A stretch of DNA of 5,120 bases from Emcibacteraceae bacterium. Lineage in GTDB: Bacteria > Pseudomonadota > Alphaproteobacteria > Sphingomonadales > Emcibacteraceae. The position numbers were made by a program, and so were the translations under genes. Of the stretch, positions 1 through 5,120 are shown piece by piece. Each line of letters opens with the position of its first letter. Within the stretch, counting starts at the first letter, position 1. The DNA lies in NCBI GenBank assembly GCA_016763335.1, contig JAESUD010000184.1, forward strand, positions 1-5,120. Reading direction: 5' to 3'. The notes beneath the pieces were generated by a model. It searched no databases. It was given only the letters and a program-made list of their open reading frames with translations, and was not told the DNA's origin.

Positions 1-1367
1 GTTTCACGGTTGGGACTTGCAACAGATCCGGCATCAAGATGATCCCGGCCAATAACAACCGGTGCTTTTAGTTCGCCATTTTTTACCATTTCATTAAAAG
101 CAAGACCAAGACGGTGACGGTCACCAAGTCCAACCCAACAAATACGAGCCGGAAGCCCCTGAAACTGAATACGTTCGCGCGCCATATCCAGCCAGTTATG
201 AAGCTGTGGATTATCTGGGATAAGTTCTTTAACTTTTTGGTCCGTCTTATAAATATCTTCCGGATCACCACTAAGCGCGACCCAACGAAACGGGCCAATG
301 CCGCGGCAAAATAATGGCCGGACAAATGCGGGAACAAATCCCGGAAAGTCAAAAGCATTTTTGACACCGTCATCAAAAGCAACCTGACGAATATTATTGC
401 CATAATCAAATGTTGGAATGCCCAGATTTGCAAATTCCAACATCGCTTTTACATGGATGGACATTGACTTCACGGCCGCATGCTCAACTTCCTTTGGCGC
501 ACTTTCAATTTTACTTTCCCACTGATCTACGGTCCAGCCGATGGGCAAATATCCGTTAATGGGATCGTGGGCAGAGGTCTGATCGGTAACCGCATCAGGG
601 CGAATGCCACGTCTTAATATTTCAGGCAAGATTTCAGCCGCATTTCCAAGCAAGCCGACAGATATAGCCTTTTTCGCAGCAACCGCTTCATTGATCATTT
701 CCATAGCCTGATCAAGGGTTTCAGCGCGCTTATCAATATATCCCGTACGCAGGCGGGTATCAATACGGTCAGAACGACATTCAATCGCGAGCATAGACGC
801 CCCGGCCATTGTTGCCGCAAGCGGTTGTGCGCCGCCCATGCCGCCAAGACCACCAGTTAAAATCCATTTGCCGCTAAGGTCGCCGTCATAACATTGACGA
901 CCCATTTCAACAAAAGTTTCATAAGTACCCTGAACAATACCTTGGCTACCGATATATATCCAACTACCGGCTGTCATCTGGCCATACATTATCAGACCTT
1001 TTTTATCGAGCTCGTTAAAATGGTCCCAATTGGCCCAATGCGGTACAAGGTTTGAATTGGCTATGAGTACACGCGGTGCATTTTCGTGGGTTTTAAATAT
1101 CCCGACCGGTTTTCCGGATTGCACGAGCAGTGTTTCGTCTTCTTCCAAACTCATTAAGCTTTCAACAATTTTATCAAAACATTGCCAATTACGTGCCGCG
1201 CGTCCAATGCCGCCATAAACAACGAGATCTTCCGGCCTTTCTGCCACATCAAGATCCAGGTTATTCATCAACATGCGAAGCGGCGCTTCGGTTGACCAGC
1301 TTTTGGCATTTAGTTTGCTACCCGTGGGTGCCTTGACGATACGATTATTTGATTTTAAATCTGACAT
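1..1367 (-). CDS. hutU: Urocanate hydratase (urocanase), C-terminus cut off by window edge
   Basis: Cytosolic NAD+-dependent enzyme of histidine breakdown that converts urocanate to 4-imidazolone-5-propionate. My reading of the minus strand gives 455 uninterrupted residues with no stop before the left edge; the family is about 555 residues, so roughly 100 are missing. Visible signatures are [11 protein letters not shown] (51-61), the glycine-rich NAD-binding stretch [14 protein letters not shown] (171-184), DQTSAHDP (262-269) and [12 protein letters not shown] (407-418). The last contains Cys410, which matches in position the active-site cysteine known from Pseudomonas urocanase. The ATG at 1367 is chosen because the protein then begins as family members do and an AGGA lies at 1375-1378, 7 nt upstream; the ATG at 1375 is out of frame. 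It follows hutC by 69 bp in the same direction, with a HutC-type operator in the gap. Identity is certain; nothing looks broken. Confidence 0.98.
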   Translation of the reverse strand, partial: MSDLKSNNRIVKAPTGSKLNAKSWSTEAPLRMLMNNLDLDVAERPEDLVVYGGIGRAARNWQCFDKIVESLMSLEEDETLLVQSGKPVGIFKTHENAPRVLIANSNLVPHWANWDHFNELDKKGLIMYGQMTAGSWIYIGSQGIVQGTYETFVEMGRQCYDGDLSGKWILTGGLGGMGGAQPLAATMAGASMLAIECRSDRIDTRLRTGYIDKRAETLDQAMEMINEAVAAKKAISVGLLGNAAEILPEILRRGIRPDAVTDQTSAHDPINGYLPIGWTVDQWESKIESAPKEVEHAAVKSMSIHVKAMLEFANLGIPTFDYGNNIRQVAFDDGVKNAFDFPGFVPAFVRPLFCRGIGPFRWVALSGDPEDIYKTDQKVKELIPDNPQLHNWLDMARERIQFQGLPARICWVGLGDRHRLGLAFNEMVKNGELKAPVVIGRDHLDAGSVASPNRE

Positions 1368-1377
1368 TTGCTCATCC

Positions 1378-1387
1378 TGTATATACA
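1378..1387. promoter_or_regulatory. Putative HutC operator upstream of hutU
   Basis: TGTATATACA is a perfect 10-bp palindrome in the 69-bp gap between hutC and hutU; the next-but-one flanking bases (C at 1376, G at 1389) also pair. It has the TGTA/TACA arms expected of a HutC-type GntR operator and the same core as the hutF-hutI site. It touches the Shine-Dalgarno of hutU (AGGA on the minus strand, 1375-1378), so its edge is only about 10 nt from the start codon. I could not find a convincing -35/-10 pair for hutU in this gap, so it is unclear whether the site controls a local promoter or acts on read-through from hutC. Assignment to HutC is inference from motif and context. Confidence 0.8.
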
Positions 1388-1436
1388 AGTAAAAAAATTT
1401 CACTACGCCTAACGTAAAAAAGGAAATATTTGAATT

Positions 1437-2156
1437 TTATTCTGGTTTAAATAATCCCGATAGCTCATAGCGTGAGCCAGGGTGGTATAATTTCGCCGTT
1501 GATGCGACGCGTCCTTTGGTCCATGTGCGCCGTTCAATAAGCAAGCATGCTTCGTCATCTGACATGTCTAATATAGTTTTCATTGATGCTGTAGCCAAAA
1601 TTGCTTTGACCACATGTTCAACTTTTTGCAATGGCGCCATTTTAATCAGATAAGCATAAGGGGTATTTTGGGTGAAATCCTGTGCCCCATAACCCGGCAC
1701 TATGTCTTCATTAACCAAACGGTCTTCAAGTTGAATGGGGATGCCTTGTTCTTTATGGATAATCTGCGAATGAATAAGCGCATCACCCACTTCAATATTC
1801 ATAATTTCTGCTATTTTTTCATTAGCCTTAACTGGTTCACACTTAAGGACTTCTGCACTATATTCATGATGGCGCGCGCGTATTTCATCGGCGATATTGT
1901 GAATTTCGAGCGGGTTGCTTTGTGCTTTTAGCTCAGCGACAAACGTCCCAACCCCGGCCACACGGATAAGATAGCCTTCGTCAGTAAGTTCCCTTAACGC
2001 CCGGTTAGTCGTCATACGTGAAACCGAAAATTCCTTGACCAGTTCATTTTCTGAAGGTACCCGCGTGGCAACCATCCATTCGCCGCTATCAATGCGGTCA
2101 AGAATATGATTTTTAATCTTGCGGTATAATGGTTCTGATTTTAATTCCACGGTCAT
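1437..2156 (-). CDS. hutC: GntR/HutC-family histidine utilisation repressor
   Basis: A 239-residue DNA-binding regulator, a normal full length for the family. The N-terminal winged helix-turn-helix spans about residues 8-75, with the GntR hallmark VPSENELVKEFSVSRMTTNR (33-52) followed by ALRELTDEGYL and the wing VAGVGTFVA (66-74). The C-terminal UTRA effector domain covers about 95-235, with the typical pattern around QLEDRLVNEDIVPGY (142-156) and DFTQNTPYAYL (160-170). In characterised HutC proteins urocanate releases the repressor from DNA; that it is the ligand here is inferred from family and neighbours. The ATG at 2156 has a GGAG 6 nt upstream. The gene sits between hutF and hutU on the same strand, 52 bp downstream of hutF, and has a near-palindromic operator in its own leader, suggesting autoregulation. 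Being embedded among hut genes makes a different GntR role unlikely. Confidence 0.95.
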   Translation of the reverse strand: MTVELKSEPLYRKIKNHILDRIDSGEWMVATRVPSENELVKEFSVSRMTTNRALRELTDEGYLIRVAGVGTFVAELKAQSNPLEIHNIADEIRARHHEYSAEVLKCEPVKANEKIAEIMNIEVGDALIHSQIIHKEQGIPIQLEDRLVNEDIVPGYGAQDFTQNTPYAYLIKMAPLQKVEHVVKAILATASMKTILDMSDDEACLLIERRTWTKGRVASTAKLYHPGSRYELSGLFKPE

Positions 2157-2162
2157 TTGCCG

Positions 2163-2166
2163 CTCC
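2163..2166 (-). promoter_or_regulatory. Ribosome binding site of hutC
   Basis: GGAG on the minus strand, 6 nt from the ATG at 2156. It supports this start and is the best-formed Shine-Dalgarno in the window; hutF and hutI have no comparable element. Confidence 0.7.
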
Positions 2167-2188
2167 TATATGCAAATTCGAGCTTCAA

Positions 2189-2216
2189 TATTTACCTGTA
2201 TAGACAACTTAGTCAA
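2189..2216 (-). promoter_or_regulatory. Candidate hutC promoter with operator in its spacer
   Basis: On the minus strand TTGACT (2211-2216) is a 5/6 match to a sigma-70 -35 box. It overlaps the hutF stop codon. After a 16-bp spacer comes a weak -10, TAAATA (2189-2194). The HutC-like palindrome fills most of the spacer, which would block polymerase directly when occupied. A start near 2182 would give a leader of about 26 nt including the GGAG. The -10 is poor, so this is a suggestion only; hutC may also be read from the hutF promoter. Confidence 0.4.
2197..2206. promoter_or_regulatory. Putative HutC operator upstream of hutC (autoregulatory, one mismatch)
   Basis: TGTATAGACA on the plus strand matches the TGTATATACA core of the other two sites at 9 of 10 positions; the one change breaks perfect symmetry. 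The context CCTGTATA-ACAA is shared with the hutU site. It lies in the 52-bp gap between hutF and hutC, one or two bases before the hutF stop codon, and inside the spacer of a possible hutC promoter. A degenerate site at the regulator's own gene would fit weaker self-repression, but binding is inferred. Confidence 0.68.
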
Positions 2217-3570
2217 GAACTTTCTTTAACCTGTCCATAATTGCTCTATAGTCATCATTAATCCGATCCTCCGAGGCGTGTTTATAATCTGAAACAACTT
2301 TTTCACCTCTTACGTAAACATGTTTGACCGGATTAACATTACCGCTAAAAATAAACCTATCGATAATGTTGCGGTTCGGTGAACCCGTAAGCAAAGGTGA
2401 TCGCTCGTCGAGCACAATAATATCAGCACGCTTGCCAATTTCTATGGCGCCATTATCAAAACCGCTCGCCCTTGCGCCACCCGTCAACGTTTTTTGGTAT
2501 AAATGCGTTCCCGTATGGATTTCCTGATCATTCGCGGCAATATTTCCTTGTTGATATTTTAGCCTCTGACCATATTCCAAAAGCCGCAGTTCTTCGGTCA
2601 CACTAACGGAAATATGGCTATCGGAACCAATGGCAATATGCCCGCCCCTATCCATATATTTTTTTAACGGGAAAAGACCATCCCCGAGATTGGCTTCCGT
2701 GGTTGGGCATAGGCCGACAACAGCCCCAGAACCCGCGATTGCGGCAATTTCATCCTCGTTCAAATGCGTTGCATGAATTAGACACCAGCGATCATCCACA
2801 TCGAAATTGTCATATAGCCACTGAACGGGCCGCTTTCCGGACCAGTCCAAACAATCACTAACCTCTTGTGTTTGTTCAGAAATATGAATGTGAATTGGTC
2901 CACTAGCCGGATTTACACTTAAGCATTCCTGTAATGCTTCCTCCGGAACTGCTCGTAAACTATGAAATGCCATGCCTAAATGCTGGTTGTTATTCCCCGC
3001 CATTTTTAACGAAAGACTTTTTATCAAATCTAGATAATCATTCAAAGAATGGGCAAAGCGTTTTTGTTTGTCATTTATGGCAAGACCACCAAAGCCGGAC
3101 GCCATATATAGAACTGGTAGATGACAAAGGCCAATGCCGGTATTTGTCGCCGCATTGATAATCGCCTGCGACATGGCCATACTCCCTTCATCGCTGTGAT
3201 GAAGATAATGAAATTCAACGACACTTACATAGCCAGCCTTTAACATTTCAAGATATAATTGCGCCGCTATTCCCTCAAGATCAGAGGCGGAAATTTTTTC
3301 GGCAAAGCGGTACATAATATCACGCCAAGTCCAGAAACTGTCATTTGCCGATGTTGAATATTCCGCCAGCCCGGCCATTGCCCGCTGAAAAGCGTGGCTA
3401 TGGACATTATTCATTGCTGGCAGGGCATATCCCGTAACAATCTCACCCTCACCGTCATAACCAGGGGTGATTTTTGTAATGAGCCCATTGCTGTCCCATT
3501 CAACACACACATTTTCGGCCCAGTTCCCTTGCAAGAATGCTCTTGAGAATATATTTCTTTTCATTTTCAT
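2209..3570 (-). CDS. hutF: Formimidoylglutamate deiminase
   Basis: Cytosolic metal-dependent amidohydrolase that converts N-formimidoyl-L-glutamate to N-formyl-L-glutamate and ammonia, the branch of histidine catabolism that ends with a deformylase (HutG). From the ATG at 3570 it has 453 residues, normal for the family. Visible residues are the metal pair H57 and H59 in NVHSHAFQR, H203 in FHSLR, H229 and E232 in HIHISEQ, H266 in LIHATH, and the metal/catalytic D317 in GSDSHIS. Q62, R83 (TWRD) and Y122 correspond to substrate-site positions described for Pseudomonas HutF. The frame extends upstream to a TTG at 3597, but that start lies inside the operator palindrome, so I prefer ATG 3570 or the near-equivalent ATG 3564 (MKRNIF). 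Neither has a strong Shine-Dalgarno. It is divergent from hutI and followed by hutC. The combination of motifs separates it from guanine deaminase-type relatives. Confidence 0.96.
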   Translation of the reverse strand: MKMKRNIFSRAFLQGNWAENVCVEWDSNGLITKITPGYDGEGEIVTGYALPAMNNVHSHAFQRAMAGLAEYSTSANDSFWTWRDIMYRFAEKISASDLEGIAAQLYLEMLKAGYVSVVEFHYLHHSDEGSMAMSQAIINAATNTGIGLCHLPVLYMASGFGGLAINDKQKRFAHSLNDYLDLIKSLSLKMAGNNNQHLGMAFHSLRAVPEEALQECLSVNPASGPIHIHISEQTQEVSDCLDWSGKRPVQWLYDNFDVDDRWCLIHATHLNEDEIAAIAGSGAVVGLCPTTEANLGDGLFPLKKYMDRGGHIAIGSDSHISVSVTEELRLLEYGQRLKYQQGNIAANDQEIHTGTHLYQKTLTGGARASGFDNGAIEIGKRADIIVLDERSPLLTGSPNRNIIDRFIFSGNVNPVKHVYVRGEKVVSDYKHASEDRINDDYRAIMDRLKKVLD

Positions 3571-3586
3571 CAATTCTGGATATAGT
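3558..3586 (+). promoter_or_regulatory. Candidate hutI promoter
   Basis: TTTTCA (3558-3563, 4/6 match to a -35 box), a 17-bp spacer and TATAGT (3581-3586, 5/6 match to a -10 box). The predicted start, near 3593, falls inside the operator at 3585-3598, so a bound repressor would block it. The -35 lies within the first codons of hutF. Deduced by eye from consensus; plausible but unproven. Confidence 0.4.
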
Positions 3587-3598
3587 TGTATATACAAC
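3585..3598. promoter_or_regulatory. Putative HutC operator shared by hutF and hutI
   Basis: GTTGTATATACAAC is a perfect 14-bp palindrome in the 80-bp gap between the divergent hutF and hutI starts, and the most symmetrical copy of the motif in the window. Its core TGTATATACA is identical to the hutU site. One dimer here could control both directions, since the candidate start points of both promoters fall within it. HutC as the binding protein is inferred from the family motif and the adjacent hutC gene. Confidence 0.85.
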
Positions 3599-3600
3599 CA

Positions 3601-3628
3601 AACTTAATCAAAAACAGCCTTTTGTCAA
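3601..3628 (-). promoter_or_regulatory. Candidate hutF promoter
   Basis: On the minus strand there is a perfect TTGACA (3623-3628), a 16-bp spacer and a weak TAAGTT (3601-3606, 3/6 match to a -10 box). The predicted start, near 3594, lies in the operator palindrome, giving a leader of about 24 nt before ATG 3570. The strong -35 with a poor -10 is seen in many alphaproteobacterial promoters, but the weak -10 keeps confidence low. Confidence 0.4.
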
Positions 3629-3650
3629 TTTTAATCGAAATGACCGTATC

Positions 3651-4868
3651 ATGAGCAATAAAATCTGGACTGATGTTAATTTGATGACCATGGATGATAA
3701 CGGTTCAGCTTATGGACTAATCACGGATGGGGCCATTGTTCAAAAAAATGGTGTGATTGTCTGGCTTGGGCGGAATATTGATTTGCCAACTCATTACCAC
3801 TTCGAAAAAATACGCTGTAATGGTGCCTTTATGACGCCGGGTCTAATCGATTCACATACTCATCTCATATACGGCGGCAACCGGATTGATGAATATGAAC
3901 AACGTTTAAATGGCGTGTCTTACGAGGAAATTGCCAAAGCTGGTGGCGGTATTTTATCAACCGTGAATGCCACCCGCGCCGCTACAGAAGACGAACTGGT
4001 TAAAAGCGGCCTAAAAAGGCTCGGCTACCTTCTTGCCGAAGGCGTCACAACAATTGAAATAAAATCCGGATACGGGCTTGATACAAAAAATGAAATAAAA
4101 ATGCTCCGCGCGGCTAAAAAGCTTGGACGTATTAGCAATGTTGATGTCATCACTACATTTCTCGGTGCCCACGCCTTACCGCCGGAATATAAAGGCAATA
4201 GCAAAGGATATATAGATTTAATCGTGGAGGAAATGCTCCCTAAAATAGCCGAATTGGGTCTGGCAGATGCTGTAGACGGCTTTTGTGAAAATATTGGGTT
4301 TACTTACGATGAAATAGAGAGAGTTTTTAGTGCCGCGAGCAAGTTAGGCTTTAAATTAAAACTCCATGCTGAACAGCTTAGTGACCAACAAGGCGCGACG
4401 CTTGCGGCAAAGTACGGCGCGCTATCCGCAGACCATCTTGAACATTTAAGCGAAGAAAGCATCATTGAAATGGGCAAATCAGGTACTGTTGCCGTGCTTC
4501 TTCCCGGTGCATTTTACACACTCAGAGAGACAAAATTACCGCCAACTAATGCATTACGAAAACGGAAAATCCCCATAGCCATAGCCACTGACAGCAATCC
4601 GGGCTCTTCACCGGTATTATCCCTTAAGCTTATGATAAACATGGCATCAACCCTGTTTCGCCTGACACCGGAAGAAGCAATTATGGCGGTAACAAAAAAT
4701 GCGGCGCAGGCCTTAGGGTTAAATGACCGAGGTATTTTAAAACCCGGCTTAAAGGCTGATATGGTTCTTTGGGATATTAGCCACCCTGCTGAACTTGCCT
4801 ATCAAGTTGGCGGGGCGCAGACTTTATCAGTCATTAAAAATGGTGATATTATCAGTAAAAACGCCTGA
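3651..4868 (+). CDS. hutI: Imidazolonepropionase
   Basis: Cytosolic amidohydrolase that hydrolyses 4-imidazolone-5-propionate, the HutU product, to N-formimidoyl-L-glutamate, the HutF substrate. It has 405 residues, the usual length. Visible features are the metal ligands H69 and H71 in LIDSHTHLIYGGNR, the substrate-site region EIKSGYGLDTKNE (136-148), GAHALPPEY (172-180), H239 and E241 in LHAEQ, H262 in ADHLEH, and D314 in ATDSNPGSSP. The frame is open back to an ATG at 3537, but that start would run through the hutF start and the operator and add 38 residues absent from the family, so ATG 3651 is chosen (MSNKIW). No clear Shine-Dalgarno precedes it; instead a four-codon reading frame ends in an ATGA overlap with the start. 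It is transcribed away from hutF, and its last 17 bp overlap the end of the convergent oxidase gene. Confidence 0.97.
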   Translation: MSNKIWTDVNLMTMDDNGSAYGLITDGAIVQKNGVIVWLGRNIDLPTHYHFEKIRCNGAFMTPGLIDSHTHLIYGGNRIDEYEQRLNGVSYEEIAKAGGGILSTVNATRAATEDELVKSGLKRLGYLLAEGVTTIEIKSGYGLDTKNEIKMLRAAKKLGRISNVDVITTFLGAHALPPEYKGNSKGYIDLIVEEMLPKIAELGLADAVDGFCENIGFTYDEIERVFSAASKLGFKLKLHAEQLSDQQGATLAAKYGALSADHLEHLSEESIIEMGKSGTVAVLLPGAFYTLRETKLPPTNALRKRKIPIAIATDSNPGSSPVLSLKLMINMASTLFRLTPEEAIMAVTKNAAQALGLNDRGILKPGLKADMVLWDISHPAELAYQVGGAQTLSVIKNGDIISKNA

Positions 4869-5120
4869 CGTTTAAAAGGGCTTCATCAATGCCGTGCGCT
4901 TTAATATCGCCCGGAATACCGTCGCCGATAATCATTGACGCCGCTATGCGGGACAAGGCCGGTGATGTCATAATGCCAATGCCTTCCTGCCCGGCGAGCC
5001 AGAAAAAACCAGGTGCATCCGGCGCGAAACCTACTGCGGGATAACCATCATCTAATGCGTTTCTTAGTCCAGCCCATTTATGGTCAACTTTTTTAATTTC
5101 AATACCCGTACATTCATGAA
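4852..5120 (-). CDS. FAD-dependent oxidoreductase (glycine/D-amino acid oxidase-like), C-terminal fragment
   Basis: The minus strand carries 88 residues and a TGA (4852-4854), running in frame from the right edge, so only the C-terminus of a longer protein is present. WAGLRN (15-20), YPAVGFAPDAPGFFWLAGQE (26-45) and GIGIMTSPALSRIAA (46-60) follow the C-terminal pattern of the DAO/DadA-like flavoprotein superfamily, where this region packs against the FAD. Members oxidise the C-N bond of glycine, sarcosine, D-amino acids or related amines; the substrate cannot be told from this fragment, and the N-terminal nucleotide-binding motif is outside the window. The gene converges on hutI with a 17-bp overlap, and no terminator hairpin is visible between them. 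Whether it takes part in histidine metabolism is unknown. Confidence 0.8.
   Translation of the reverse strand, partial: HECTGIEIKKVDHKWAGLRNALDDGYPAVGFAPDAPGFFWLAGQEGIGIMTSPALSRIAASMIIGDGIPGDIKAHGIDEALLNVRRFY

Noticed and set aside
83..433. A 116-codon open frame on the minus strand
   Set aside because: It lies within hutU on the same strand in another frame; the hutU frame encodes well-conserved urocanase sequence across the whole stretch.
1030..1336. Two short plus-strand open frames
   Set aside because: Antisense to the conserved N-terminal part of hutU, with no ribosome binding site and no recognisable protein pattern.
1614..1931. A 105-codon plus-strand open frame rich in Phe and Ile
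   Set aside because: Antisense to the UTRA domain of hutC; the hydrophobic look comes from the complement of its charged codons.
2215..2236. Small inverted repeat AAGAA/TTCTT near the end of hutF as a terminator
   Set aside because: The arms are only 5 bp, AT-rich, with a 2-nt loop and inside the coding sequence, so they would not form a stable terminator.
2324..3158. Two plus-strand open frames of 67 and 74 codons
   Set aside because: Both are antisense to hutF, which is intact and has all its catalytic motifs.
4852..4920. A bidirectional terminator between hutI and the convergent oxidase gene
   Set aside because: The genes overlap, and I could find no GC-rich hairpin followed by a T-run on either strand.
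1..5120. A novel defence, mobile or otherwise undescribed system
   Set aside because: All coding space is accounted for by standard hut genes and a fragment of a common oxidase family; no repeats, integrase, transposase, CRISPR array or structured RNA candidate was seen.

Overview
The window is most of a histidine-utilisation (hut) locus. It looks alphaproteobacterial or at least proteobacterial, judged from the gene set, the HutC regulator and the protein sequences, but that is inference and no taxonomic marker is present. Base composition is moderate and somewhat AT-leaning by eye, and all genes look alike in this respect, so I see no sign of recent transfer.

Layout: three genes run leftward in the order hutF (2209-3570), hutC (1437-2156) and hutU (1367 to beyond the left edge). 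hutI (3651-4868) runs rightward, divergent from hutF. At the right edge the 3' end of an FAD-dependent amino-acid oxidase-like gene (4852-5120) points leftward and overlaps the tail of hutI by 17 bp. No RNA genes, mobile elements, CRISPR arrays or long repeats were seen, and no gene-free stretch exceeds about 80 bp.

Pathway: HutU hydrates urocanate to imidazolonepropionate, HutI opens that ring to N-formimidoyl-L-glutamate, and HutF deiminates this to N-formyl-L-glutamate and ammonia. The presence of HutF points to the five-step route, which needs an N-formylglutamate deformylase (HutG) and starts from histidine ammonia-lyase (HutH). Neither is visible here; they may lie beyond the left edge, downstream of hutU.

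Regulation: the clearest non-coding signal is a family of palindromes around TGTATATACA, the type of site bound by HutC-family GntR repressors. One copy lies in each of the three intergenic gaps: a perfect 14-bp palindrome between hutF and hutI, a copy with one core change upstream of hutC, and a perfect 10-bp core just upstream of hutU. This suggests that HutC represses the catabolic genes and itself, with urocanate as the likely inducer. I found no undescribed system. The points worth a second look are the operator architecture, the start-codon choices and the oxidase neighbour.
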